NCBI GenBank assembly: GCA_964525605.1
Contig: CAZGKT010000056.1
Location: 1 to 21,220 of the forward strand
Length of the DNA stretch: 21,220 bases
Direction: 5' to 3'
DNA from: CAVTWJ01 sp964525605
GTDB lineage: Bacteria; Oederibacteriota; Muellerivitia; Muellerivitales; Muellerivitaceae
Made by a program: the position numbers and the translations under genes
The notes under the pieces: model-generated
Told to the model about the DNA's origin: nothing
Seen by the model: the letters and a program-made list of their open reading frames with translations, nothing else
Database searches by the model: none
Shown: positions 1-8,360 of the stretch, one piece after another
How positions within the stretch are numbered: position 1 is the stretch's first letter
Layout of the letters: every line of letters starts with the position of its first letter

Positions 1-173
1 ATCGTCGAAGTAGAAGTTAAAACCAAAGTATTGGTAGGCGTAGAGGTAGCAGTTCTGGTAGAAGTTGAAGAAGCGGTTGGAGTTGGAGTGGATGTTTTCG
101 TGGCGGTCAAGGTAGGGCTATAGGTCTGGGTGAAAGTCATTGAAGGAGTGAATGTAGATGTTGGGGTAGCCGC
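1..173 (-). repeat. Start of Thr-x dyad linker of the left GH5 protein
   Basis: About 57 residues of alternating Thr/Ser with Pro, Ser or other residues (for example TPTSTFTPSMTFTQTYSPT). It is the same low-complexity linker type as in the two other large secreted proteins here, and it continues beyond the window. Confidence 0.85.
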
Positions 174-1394
174 GCTACCGGAGCAGGCGGGATGGGTCAA
201 TCCCGTCAGCCAGGGATAGACCGTCTGCCCTTCATAGGAGGTCAGTACCCAGCCGGAGCCGCTGGAAACCGGGGCGGAAAGGGTCGAGGACCAGGCCGAA
301 AGCAACATAGGTGACGCCTCAATATCCATGTCCCAGCACATGCCACCATAGACGTAATTCTTGTCGTTGGTACCGTTCATGAAGGTAAGCACGCTGCTCA
401 CGAAAGAACCGCCGTCGGTGGTATTGGCCGAGTTGCCGAATTCCTCGATGAAAACCGGGCCGTAGGTAAGGGCTGGTTCAATGTTCGTCTCCCAGCCCGC
501 CGCGGTGTTGGTGCCCTTGTTGTTGTAGATATGGGCCGAGTACACGATCCCGTTGCCCCCGGCTTTGTCCACCACCGGGCTCATTCCCACGTAATAATAG
601 GAGTACTGTTGGCCGCCGACGATGCAGATATTTTCGGCGTTAGTCCCGCTGGCCAGGGTGCTGCTGGCGCTGGCCGTCGTGCTACGGATGGTGTTCACGA
701 TGGATTGCAGGCCCGGAGTGGTGAAACCCTCCGAAGTCGTGCCCCCGGTCAGCCAGGTGGTCCAGGAAGTCGTGTAAGGCTCGTTGAAGGTGTCGAATAG
801 CACGGAGGGATTGTTGGCGTAACGGGCGGCCACGCTGGCCCAGAAGACCAGGCTGTTTTCATCGGGCATGGAGTATTGCTGGAAAGCCGAGCCTGTGGGT
901 CCGTCGCCGGACCATTGCAGGTCGATGTCACAGTAGATGTTGTTGGCGTTGCAATAAGCCACGAGGGAATCCACAAAGCTTTGGTAGGCCGATTGGCTGG
1001 TGGAACCACGGGGGCCGGAGGTGGGACCGGCTTGCGCGTTACCGTCCCACCAGTCTTGGTCCAAAGGAATTCGGACGCAATTGACGTTCCAATATTTGAC
1101 CGCTTCCTGCAGTTGAGTCATAACCCCGTTGCCACCGCTGGGACCATCCCCTGGCTGGGCTTCCCATTCCAAAGAATCAAGATTCACCCCGGTCAGGCGC
1201 ACGGTGCAACCGCCGCTGGCCGTGACGATCTGGTTGCCGGAAACTTTAAGCATGGGAGGAGCGGCTAGACTGGGCGAAGCGAAAGAAAGAAAACCAAAGA
1301 GGGTAAACAGGGCGAAATACCCGGGCTTAACGAAATGATCCGTAGGGGCACTAAAACGTTTTTCTAATTTTAAAGCGGAAAAGAATCCGGCCAA
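1..1394 (-). CDS. Secreted GH5-family cellulase-like glycoside hydrolase, C-terminus cut by window edge
   Basis: Predicted secreted endo-acting beta-glycanase (cellulase-type GH5). The visible part is about 464 residues and has no stop before the left edge. Seen: a basic N-region, then a hydrophobic stretch near residues 26-40 (YFALFTLFGFLSF) and an SLAAPP site like a signal peptidase cut. A catalytic domain follows at about 48-405, with NEP (acid/base Glu about 205), AHIY (His about 288) and IEEFG (nucleophile Glu about 318), all placed as in GH5. From about 408 a Thr/Ser/Pro linker begins. It is a paralogue of the gene at 3659-6733: AAPPMLKVSGNQIV matches AAPPQLKISGNQVV there. No ATG precedes the signal peptide in this frame. 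I chose TTG at 1392-1394 because AAGGGA (complement of 1404-1410) lies 9 nt upstream; the start is the least certain part. The exact glycan substrate cannot be read from the sequence. Confidence 0.88.
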   Translation of the reverse strand, partial: MAGFFSALKLEKRFSAPTDHFVKPGYFALFTLFGFLSFASPSLAAPPMLKVSGNQIVTASGGCTVRLTGVNLDSLEWEAQPGDGPSGGNGVMTQLQEAVKYWNVNCVRIPLDQDWWDGNAQAGPTSGPRGSTSQSAYQSFVDSLVAYCNANNIYCDIDLQWSGDGPTGSAFQQYSMPDENSLVFWASVAARYANNPSVLFDTFNEPYTTSWTTWLTGGTTSEGFTTPGLQSIVNTIRSTTASASSTLASGTNAENICIVGGQQYSYYYVGMSPVVDKAGGNGIVYSAHIYNNKGTNTAAGWETNIEPALTYGPVFIEEFGNSANTTDGGSFVSSVLTFMNGTNDKNYVYGGMCWDMDIEASPMLLSAWSSTLSAPVSSGSGWVLTSYEGQTVYPWLTGLTHPACSGSAATPTSTFTPSMTFTQTYSPTLTATKTSTPTPTASSTSTRTATSTPTNTLVLTSTST

Positions 1395-1590
1395 GTTTTC
1401 CCATCCCTTCAAGGATGCTTTGAGTCTGAAAGCGGTTTTATCAGGCTGATAATCAAATATAGTATCCCACTGCTTTTTTTCCAATCGACTCGAAGCACTT
1501 AAAACAATAGTGCTATAACGTCATTTCTGTTGCTTTTTATTTCATTTCCGAAGAAAGGAAGGAACTCCAGGCACTTTCTCGTTTAACCCA

Positions 1591-3441
1591 TCAGGGCAGC
1601 TTGCGGAATTTTTCGGGGGAATGGCCTGTTTTTTTTCGAAACAAATGAATGAAGTAGGAAACAGACTTAAACCCACACTCGCCGGCGATTCGGGCTACGG
1701 AAAAACGGGTTGAAGTTAAAAGTCTTTTAGCTTCCTTGACCCGCAGGTTTTGCAAATATGCTTCCACTCCCAAGCCCGCCATATCCTTGAACCGGCGGCT
1801 GAAGGTTGAAAGGGAAACGCCCGCCATTTTTGCCAGCCGTTGGGTCCGAAGCGGCTCCCGCCAATGTTCTTCCAGGTATTCCCGGACCCGTTCCAGGTTG
1901 CGTTTTTTTCCCAACGAGGAAGGACGTTCCGTGAAATATCTTAATTCGTCTATGGAATCGTGAAATACCGTCAACATCTCCCGAAGGGTACCCGCTTCCT
2001 CCAGAGAACGAACCAACCTCTCCCGCAGGGGCTCCGCTTCCCTCTTTCCCAAGCCCATTCGCTTTTGCATCGTATCGGTCAATCTCAACAAGGCATATTG
2101 AAAATGCCTTCGGGTTTCATAGGAATTTTGAAATGACAGGTCCAGGGTTTCTTTTAAAAATCGTGATTTTATCGCCTCCATATCCGAAACGGCCCCGGAA
2201 ACGAAGGCTTCGTCCAATTCCGATTGGGTTTTCCGCAATTCGAGAAAACTCCTCGACCCCGTTTCATTCGTGGACTTTTCGTAAAAGATAATATTCTTAT
2301 CCGAGGTACGTCCCAAGTGGAGCGCTAGGACGGCTTGCCGATAGGATTCGGCCAACGGTTCCCCTGGCGGAACCATCTCTCCGATTCCAACGATGGCGGG
2401 TCCATGGAGTTCCTTTTCGGCGAACTCGCGAATTTTCACCGCGACTGTCTCCACCTGCTGACGTCGTTGCAAACGTGGTTTGCCGGGATCGGGCGAGGTT
2501 ACGAAAACGGCTCCATAATTCTCGAGTTTTCCAGCTACGGTTTCAGGAAGGGTTTGAGCGAATCGAAAAGCCCGCCGTTGAAGCCGATAAATCCTGAGCA
2601 TCTCCTCGGTCCAATCCTGGGTGACGCCTCCTGGCCGAAGGGGCATCACCGTCAAAACGGTGGTGGGAACCCGATGGATCCCTATTTCCTCCTGAACCCA
2701 ATCCCAATCCCCGACCCATCGGCCCCAAGCCGGCACCGGCTCGGAGGTGGGTCTCCCCAAGGCCCAATCCATCCAGTAGCTGTGGGGCATCCCCTTTGAA
2801 AAAACGTCCACTAATAGCTTTTGAGTTCTAACCGCTACAGCTTCATCGTCCATCTCTTCCGCCAAAAGATTGGCAAAAAGTTCCAGGCTCTCCTGGTAGG
2901 CCGCCAGCAAAGGTCCGTCCAGAACGGGCATGTCCAACACCGCGCGGACAAAATCCCTATATTCGGGAAGGGTTTGGGCCGGAGCTAGACCCGTGAGTTC
3001 CCTCCAACACTTCTTAAGACCGCTCGAATCGGGTTCCATGACACTGAATGTTCCCGCTTGAAGGAAACCCAGGATATTTCCCTTTTTCACGATAGGAACA
3101 AATAGGTCTTGAAATCCTAGCCGGGTCCCGCAAACGCTTTTTTGGGTTTTTCGCATCTCTCGAAAACATTTCGCGACAAACCGGTATCTTTTCCAGTAAT
3201 TATTATATTTGTGATCCAGGTCTGAAAAATTGACGAGTCTCTTTCGCCGGTTGATCGCCCACCATTCAAGCGCCTTGGGGGAAGGGATCAGAAAACAAGT
3301 CAGATCAACGTAATAGTGAAGGATGGAATGGAATGGCTTGAAACCCCTGAATGTCTGCAGGGATTTTACGGAAGCCCCTGTAAAAGCACCGGGGCCCCAA
3401 TCCCGGGCAACCGATTTCGATTTTTTATCTTCACGATTCAT
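1591..3441 (-). CDS. AraC-family transcriptional regulator, large YesN-like architecture
   Basis: Cytoplasmic DNA-binding regulator, 616 residues. The AraC-type domain fills residues about 518-616: the first helix-turn-helix is around RLAKMAGVSLSTFSRRF, the second around IAGECGFKSVSYFIHLFRKKTG, ending SPEKFRKLP. Residues about 335-390 (VGIGEMVPPGEPLAESYRQA) resemble the degenerate GGDEF-like segment found in YesN-type response regulators. Residues about 35-135 form a probable sensory domain (QDLFVPIVKKGNILGFLQAG) that recalls PocR/GAF-like ligand domains, but I cannot assign it firmly. There is no transmembrane segment and no receiver-domain Asp motif. The gene lies between two GH5 paralogues on the same strand, so it plausibly controls them in response to a sugar or degradation product (inference from position). 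The start is ATG with only a weak GGA upstream. Confidence 0.9.
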   Translation of the reverse strand: MNREDKKSKSVARDWGPGAFTGASVKSLQTFRGFKPFHSILHYYVDLTCFLIPSPKALEWWAINRRKRLVNFSDLDHKYNNYWKRYRFVAKCFREMRKTQKSVCGTRLGFQDLFVPIVKKGNILGFLQAGTFSVMEPDSSGLKKCWRELTGLAPAQTLPEYRDFVRAVLDMPVLDGPLLAAYQESLELFANLLAEEMDDEAVAVRTQKLLVDVFSKGMPHSYWMDWALGRPTSEPVPAWGRWVGDWDWVQEEIGIHRVPTTVLTVMPLRPGGVTQDWTEEMLRIYRLQRRAFRFAQTLPETVAGKLENYGAVFVTSPDPGKPRLQRRQQVETVAVKIREFAEKELHGPAIVGIGEMVPPGEPLAESYRQAVLALHLGRTSDKNIIFYEKSTNETGSRSFLELRKTQSELDEAFVSGAVSDMEAIKSRFLKETLDLSFQNSYETRRHFQYALLRLTDTMQKRMGLGKREAEPLRERLVRSLEEAGTLREMLTVFHDSIDELRYFTERPSSLGKKRNLERVREYLEEHWREPLRTQRLAKMAGVSLSTFSRRFKDMAGLGVEAYLQNLRVKEAKRLLTSTRFSVARIAGECGFKSVSYFIHLFRKKTGHSPEKFRKLP

Positions 3442-3658
3442 GGGGTTTCCAACGATGGGAATTAAACGGTTTGGATCTTAGCGGGACAAATTCCATGAGT
3501 TTTCCAAAAAGGATTTCCCCGCGAACCGTAACAGTCGCGCCCTAAAGCAAAACAGAAGGACGCCTGTGGAAATTATGAATTAAATGCATTTCGGAAGGAA
3601 GAGTTACTTGCGGTTTCACTTCTATTCAGAGCATGGTTCCATCTGAACGGTTGAATTA

Positions 3659-6600
3659 TCAACGTAGAATCAACAATTTCCCGATGGCCCTGCCGGACTT
3701 GGTCGTTACCGCCACGTAGTAAATTCCATTGGCCAACCGATCCCCTCCCCAGCCTGTCAGGCCCAATGGAATCGCGATTCCGGAAGCAAGGGCGGGAATC
3801 TTCGTGTCTTGTACCTTGCGGAACGCCAGCGTAAATACCTCCAACCTAACGTCTGAAGTGCCGGGATAAAACGGCGGAAGGATTTGAACAATGGGGCCCG
3901 TCACCGGGTTGGGATAGATGCCCACCACGCCGGAAATGGGTGTGGGTGCTGGAGTGGTGGTGGATGTGGGGCTTACGGTGGCTGTGAATGTGCTTGTGGC
4001 CGTCGGACTGAGGGTCGGGGTGGATGTCGGCGGCTGAACGGTTACGGTATAGCCTGACACAGGAACTCCCGTAAACGCAGCTGGCTGGCCCCCGTTGTTG
4101 GCGCTGTTTCCCGCCATGCTGTCGATCGACAGCTGGAAGGTTCCATTCGCGGTACCTGAAAAATTCGCCAGGATCTGCAGGGTTTGCGACCCGGGAAGTA
4201 GAACATAATTGTTCAAATTGACGTTGACCGGATTCCCGGAAAAGGCTGTGGGTGATCCCGCCGGTGTATCGTTGATGAGCACGCTAACGCTGGTGATTCC
4301 CGATGGATTGCCGCCGGACCCGGCAAGGTTCAACTGGGTCAAAGTGACAGCCATATTGCTTGAATTGTTCAAATGGATCTGAACCACGGTCACGTTAGAG
4401 GAACCTGAAAGTACATTGACCGTTCCGGACGATCCCGAGGCGGAAACCATCGCCGACGTGGGAGTATAGCTGGGCGTATAGGTATACGTGTTGGTCGTGG
4501 TAAGCGTATTCGTCACCGTGGGCGTGTAGGTGTTTGTTGATGTTGGAGTCCAGATGGGAGTGTTCGTCCAAGTATTTGTAATCGTGGAGGTGTCAGTCAC
4601 CGTGGAAGTATTCGTTACGGTTGGAGTAGGGGTGGAAGTGGGTGTCATGGTATAGGTTCCCGTGGCCGTGGGGGAAAGCGTGTTCGTGGGCGAAAGGGTA
4701 TTCGTCGGTGTGCTGGTCAGGGTCAAAGTGTTGGTAATAGTGGACGTATTGGTGATGGTAGGCGTGTGGGTAGGAGTACCAGTGTAGGTCGGAGAAAAAG
4801 TTGTGGTGAATGTCATGGTGGATGTGGGAGACAAGGTGTTGGTGGGGCTAAATTGCGAGGTGGGCGTTGAGGTTGATGTCACCGAAGGAGAAAAGGTCGA
4901 AGTGGAGGTGGACGTACGTGTAGCGGTTGAGGTAGGAGTGGAAGTCATGGTGTTGGTCCCGGTATAGGTAGATGTCGCGGTGGAGGTACGGGTCGGGGTG
5001 AAGGTGGAGGTGAAAGAACCAGTCTGAGTCGCGGTAGCCGTTGATGTGGAGGAAAGAGTTGAAGTTGGAGATAGGGTACTCGTGGCACTGTATTGGAAGG
5101 TAGACGTGTAAGTGCCAGTTTGAGTCGGGGTAGGAGACAAAGTCGATGTGAAAGTCTTGGTCGCGGTTTGGGTCGAGGTTAGGGTTGAGGTAAAAGTCCG
5201 GGTAAACGTCGAAGTTTGAGTGGGACTAGACGTTGGGGTCTGGGTCATCGTAACGGTCGAGGTCGTAGTATTGGTAATGACCGGAGTCGCCGTTAAGGTC
5301 GCTGTCGTGGTCATGGTAGAAGTATTCGTATTGGTTCGAGTCACGGTCGGTGTAGTGGTATAAGTGTTGGTATTGACGATCGTCGCAGTCATGGTTTTGG
5401 TGGGAGTTGTCGTTTGCGTTAAGGTCGAAGTCAAGGTCGGCGTATTCGTAGGTGTATTCGTCCGGCTCGCGGTGGGAGATGGGGAAGACGTCATCGTGAT
5501 TGTAGGGGTAAAAGTGTGGGTAGGCGTGTTTCCCCCGGAACAATTGGGAGTGGGAGTCTCATTTAATTGGTAAAGCCAAGTGGAAACGGGAGCGCCATGG
5601 TAAGAAGTGGTCGTAAATCCGGCGAAGGACGACAAAAGGGAAGGCGAATCGTCGGTCGTAAAACTCCAGGCCGTAGCGTTATATACATAATTTTTATTAT
5701 TGGCCCCATTAATCCAACCCAGAACAGTGGGGTCGAAGCTGGTGGAATCGGTGGAAGCCTCACCAAATTCCTCAACGTCAACCGCATTGATGCTTGTTGC
5801 CACGGTTACAAAAGGATCCCATGTTGTCTCAGATGCAGCTCCCTTATTGCTGTAAACATGGGCGGTGTACATGACCCCATATCCCGATCCTGTATCCGTA
5901 AGCCCGCAATTACCCTCAGTGCAACTGGTGCTCCCACTGGCAACCCCCGTTAAATCGTAAGCCCATTGGAGCCCTCCCACCAGACAGATATTGTTGGCGC
6001 CCGCGGTTCTAACAGCATTAAGAAGCCCCTGGAGTCCCGGGGTATAAGCGGGTGTGGCCCCGGTGGAACCCCCATCTCTCCAGACTTGCCAACTCACATC
6101 ATGCGGTTCGTTGTAAAGGTCGAACATGACCGCCGGATTGTTTCCATAAACGGATGCGACGGAGGACCAGAAAGTAACAGAATTCATGTCGGGCATATCT
6201 TGCTGGCCAGCGGAGGTTTGCCAGCCGGTTCCACCACAAGGAGCGGTGGTTGTGGAACTAGTTGAGGTTCCTGACCAATGGAGGTCAAAATCGACATACA
6301 CATTGTTATTGGAACAATAATTTACGAAAGCCTGGAGTTCGTCCCGATAGGCATTCATATTCGGGGTATGTCCATTGGCTGTACACCCAAACCAATAATC
6401 CTGATTGGTCGCGATCCGGATTAAATTGGCATGCCAAACGGTCACTAATTCAGCGGCGATCGAGACGTAATCTTCCATGGAAACCCCGTCTACGGTCGTC
6501 ATGGGAGCGGACCCGCTGCTATCCCCCGTGGGACTGTATTCCATCCCAGAAAGGTCTGCGCCTCTTAAGCGAATCGAACATCCAGTGCTGGCAACCACGA

Positions 6601-6733
6601 CTTGATTTCCAGAGATTTTCAGCTGGGGGGGTGCAGCATTGAGAATTGAAAGCCTGCCCAGGCACAAAAGGAAGCATCCTAAAATAGAGGCATTCAAAGC
6701 TTTAACTAAAAACGTTTTTATCGGAAGAGTCAT
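3659..6733 (-). CDS. Secreted modular GH5 cellulase-like enzyme with Thr-rich linker and C-terminal sorting-like domain
   Basis: Predicted secreted or surface-anchored endo-beta-glycanase, 1024 residues. Order: signal peptide at about 1-34 (FLVKALNASILGCFLLCLG, then LNAAPP); GH5 catalytic domain at about 36-392 with NEP (acid/base Glu209), AHVY (His292) and VEEFG (nucleophile Glu322); Thr-x linker at about 400-759; a beta-rich module at about 760-899 of unknown family (Asn/Ser/Gly-rich with regular alternating strands, possibly substrate-binding); a second short linker at about 900-932; and a C-terminal domain at about 933-1024. This last part starts GIYPNPV and ends NGIYYVAVTTKSG...KLLILR, the style of T9SS/FlgD-Ig sorting or anchoring domains. 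There is no clear Shine-Dalgarno before the ATG, which sits in an AT-rich leader. It is a paralogue of the enzyme at the left edge; the AraC gene lies between them. Confidence 0.93.
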   Translation of the reverse strand: MTLPIKTFLVKALNASILGCFLLCLGRLSILNAAPPQLKISGNQVVVASTGCSIRLRGADLSGMEYSPTGDSSGSAPMTTVDGVSMEDYVSIAAELVTVWHANLIRIATNQDYWFGCTANGHTPNMNAYRDELQAFVNYCSNNNVYVDFDLHWSGTSTSSTTTAPCGGTGWQTSAGQQDMPDMNSVTFWSSVASVYGNNPAVMFDLYNEPHDVSWQVWRDGGSTGATPAYTPGLQGLLNAVRTAGANNICLVGGLQWAYDLTGVASGSTSCTEGNCGLTDTGSGYGVMYTAHVYSNKGAASETTWDPFVTVATSINAVDVEEFGEASTDSTSFDPTVLGWINGANNKNYVYNATAWSFTTDDSPSLLSSFAGFTTTSYHGAPVSTWLYQLNETPTPNCSGGNTPTHTFTPTITMTSSPSPTASRTNTPTNTPTLTSTLTQTTTPTKTMTATIVNTNTYTTTPTVTRTNTNTSTMTTTATLTATPVITNTTTSTVTMTQTPTSSPTQTSTFTRTFTSTLTSTQTATKTFTSTLSPTPTQTGTYTSTFQYSATSTLSPTSTLSSTSTATATQTGSFTSTFTPTRTSTATSTYTGTNTMTSTPTSTATRTSTSTSTFSPSVTSTSTPTSQFSPTNTLSPTSTMTFTTTFSPTYTGTPTHTPTITNTSTITNTLTLTSTPTNTLSPTNTLSPTATGTYTMTPTSTPTPTVTNTSTVTDTSTITNTWTNTPIWTPTSTNTYTPTVTNTLTTTNTYTYTPSYTPTSAMVSASGSSGTVNVLSGSSNVTVVQIHLNNSSNMAVTLTQLNLAGSGGNPSGITSVSVLINDTPAGSPTAFSGNPVNVNLNNYVLLPGSQTLQILANFSGTANGTFQLSIDSMAGNSANNGGQPAAFTGVPVSGYTVTVQPPTSTPTLSPTATSTFTATVSPTSTTTPAPTPISGVVGIYPNPVTGPIVQILPPFYPGTSDVRLEVFTLAFRKVQDTKIPALASGIAIPLGLTGWGGDRLANGIYYVAVTTKSGRAIGKLLILR
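4457..5536 (-). repeat. Long Thr-x dyad linker region of the GH5 protein
   Basis: About 360 codons in which nearly every second residue is Thr or Ser and the alternating positions hold Pro, Ser, Asn, Phe, Leu and others, with recurring TPTxT and LSPTxT units. At DNA level it is a diverged array of GGT/GTN-like triplets on the plus strand. Such linkers are usually extended and often O-glycosylated in secreted proteins; glycosylation here is inference. Confidence 0.9.
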
Positions 6734-6986
6734 AATTTTCGTATTTACCGTTCAGGCGTTTGGTTCGGCTATTCGCTTGGATTGAAAACTCAATGTAAAA
6801 AGAGCAATTTCTATGCCCTTTTAGCGATTTTCTTCAAACAATAACTGCTGAATTTTCACGATTTACGGGAGAACTTCGGTTAGGGTGTTTCCCGTTAAAC
6901 TCTGGTTTTCATATAAACTTCCTACCCATTATTTAAATTTCTGACAAAAGTTACAATATTTATACAAACAAAGAATTATTGGCAAT
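6734..6986 (-). promoter_or_regulatory. AT-rich leader upstream of the GH5 gene
   Basis: A 253-bp gene-free stretch between the hydrolase stop and the GH5 start. It is visibly richer in A and T than its surroundings and must hold the GH5 promoter. A TATAAA (minus strand, 6959-6964) lies 15 nt after TTGCCA (6980-6985). That spacing is short, so I do not call a definite promoter. No convincing terminator for the upstream met operon was found here. Confidence 0.3.
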
Positions 6987-7520
6987 TCATGCATTTTTCT
7001 TCAAAAATTCTTGGAAATAACTCCACCCTTCGTCCCAAAAACCCAGATTGGATTTCAGATTGATATGACCAATTTCACCTACATCAATGAATCGTGAATT
7101 CCAATGAAAAGCCAACTTTTCTGAAAATTCAAAGGTGGAATAAGAATCATTTTGGCTGGCTAATAGCCATGTGGGAAATGGCGGCCGTCCAAGAAGCGGA
7201 GATGAAAAACCTTCAGCGGTTTTAGGAAATGCCTGCCCTGATGGATCCGGGGCCGCAACTAAAAAAGCGCCTGCCAACTGATGATCATGATAATTGAGAG
7301 CCCATTGGGCCGTCAAAAGGCACCCTAGGCTGTGGGCCAGAAAAACCTTGGGGCCTGGGTTGGCGTCGATCGCCCGAACCAGGTCAGAAACCCATTCGGA
7401 AGCTTTCGGATGATTCCAATCGGCATGTTCCACCCAAACTCCGCCGATTTTAGCGTACCAAAGCCTTCGCCAATGTTCCGGTTCCGAATTATTGATCCCG
7501 GCCAGATAAATGATTTTCAC
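6987..7520 (-). CDS. RBBP9/YdeN-family serine alpha/beta hydrolase
   Basis: Small cytoplasmic serine hydrolase, 177 residues, the usual size of the RBBP9/YdeN family. Seen: N-terminal strand KIIYLAGI; HW pair at 16-17; nucleophile elbow AHSLG (Ser64); SQND (Asp125); GHIN (His152), giving a complete Ser-Asp-His triad. The substrate of this family is mostly unknown in bacteria. The start is GTG (7518-7520) with AAGG about 6 nt upstream. It begins 8 nt after the stop of the zinc-ribbon gene, so it is the last gene of the metY-cysK-metX-metW transcript. A role linked to methionine or thioester/ester metabolism is possible, but it is inferred from position only. Confidence 0.88.
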   Translation of the reverse strand: MKIIYLAGINNSEPEHWRRLWYAKIGGVWVEHADWNHPKASEWVSDLVRAIDANPGPKVFLAHSLGCLLTAQWALNYHDHQLAGAFLVAAPDPSGQAFPKTAEGFSSPLLGRPPFPTWLLASQNDSYSTFEFSEKLAFHWNSRFIDVGEIGHINLKSNLGFWDEGWSYFQEFLKKNA

Positions 7521-7528
7521 GACGGGCC

Positions 7529-7714
7529 TTAATCGGAGACCGGGATGACCATCACCCCATCCTCAAGAAAAAACTGCTTTTTACCTTTATCAGCGCAGGA
7601 TGAATTGAAACATTCGTAACCAACCTTTTGAACTTTTGCTTTCGAACCTGGCTCCTTGACCGATTTTCTGGTTTTTTCCTTCAAATCTTTTCCACATCCC
7701 AAACATCGAGGCAT
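7529..7714 (-). CDS. Small four-Cys zinc-ribbon protein, function unknown
   Basis: A 61-residue protein with CxxC at Cys4/Cys7 and a second pair at Cys35/Cys40 (CFNSSC), as in small zinc ribbons or rubredoxin-like knuckles. A basic stretch with many Lys separates the pairs. There is no signal peptide or membrane segment. It starts at ATG with GGGGGAG just upstream, 43 nt after metW, and is followed 8 nt later by the hydrolase gene, so it is very probably part of the met operon. I do not recognise a named family. It could bind zinc for an RNA- or protein-contact role; nothing in the sequence says which. Confidence 0.78.
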   Translation of the reverse strand: MPRCLGCGKDLKEKTRKSVKEPGSKAKVQKVGYECFNSSCADKGKKQFFLEDGVMVIPVSD

Positions 7715-7757
7715 GGCTCCCCCTTTATTATTCCAATGTCAATTTTTTGTGTGTTGT

Positions 7758-8360
7758 TCAGCCTTTGGAAATTTCAAATAGCCCGATTTGCCCAAAAAAA
7801 TTCGGAAGAAAACTCACGGGTTTATCGCCGCTCAAAAAAGCGGTTCGATGAACCTTAATATTCCTTTTCTCGCAATAATCGGTGAAATCCAGAATGGAAA
7901 CTGAATGCAAGTTGGGAGTTTCATACCACATGTAAGGAAGGGCTTCCGTCACAGGTGTGCGTCCTGAGAAAAATGTCTGGAAACGGGATCGGTAATAAGC
8001 GAAATTCGGGAAACCCACGATGACTTTCTTGCCCACCCGAAGCGCGCTTTCAAGTGCCCGATCGACGTGTTGGATCTGTTGGAAGGTCTGGTCCAGCACG
8101 GCGTAATCGAAAGCCCCGGTTTCATAATCCGTCAACCCGCCCTCAATGTCATCATGAAAGACGCTTAAACCCTTAGCCACACAACGATAGATGGCCTGCT
8201 CGTCAATCTCAACACCTTGTCCCTTAATCCCCTTTTCCTTGATGAGCAGGTAAAGCAAGTCGCCGTCCCCGCATCCCAAATCCAAGACCGAGGAACCAAG
8301 TTCGATCCAGTTCAGGATGACCCGGTGATCGCCCTTGATGGATTTCAGGTCATGACTCAT
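7758..8360 (-). CDS. metW: MetW, methionine biosynthesis methyltransferase-fold protein
   Basis: A 200-residue cytoplasmic protein of the MetW family, a class I SAM-dependent methyltransferase fold that pairs with MetX for homoserine acylation in many bacteria. Seen: motif I VLDLGCGDGDLL (about residues 25-36), acidic EID after the second strand, FDYAVLDQTFQQ (a typical MetW stretch) and VGFPNFAYYRSR. The length matches the family. Its ATG lies inside the end of metX (11-bp overlap), with GAGGTG placed a few bases upstream inside the metX coding sequence, so translation is probably coupled. It has no clear oddity. Confidence 0.93.
   Translation of the reverse strand: MSHDLKSIKGDHRVILNWIELGSSVLDLGCGDGDLLYLLIKEKGIKGQGVEIDEQAIYRCVAKGLSVFHDDIEGGLTDYETGAFDYAVLDQTFQQIQHVDRALESALRVGKKVIVGFPNFAYYRSRFQTFFSGRTPVTEALPYMWYETPNLHSVSILDFTDYCEKRNIKVHRTAFLSGDKPVSFLPNFFGQIGLFEISKG

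Noticed and set aside
876..1268. Plus-strand frames opposite the left GH5 gene
   Set aside because: The minus frame encodes a full GH5 catalytic domain with all active-site motifs; the plus frames have no recognisable protein features.
6959..6985. TTGCCA-15-TATAAA as a definite GH5 promoter
   Set aside because: The spacer is too short and the leader would be over 200 nt; left as a hint only.
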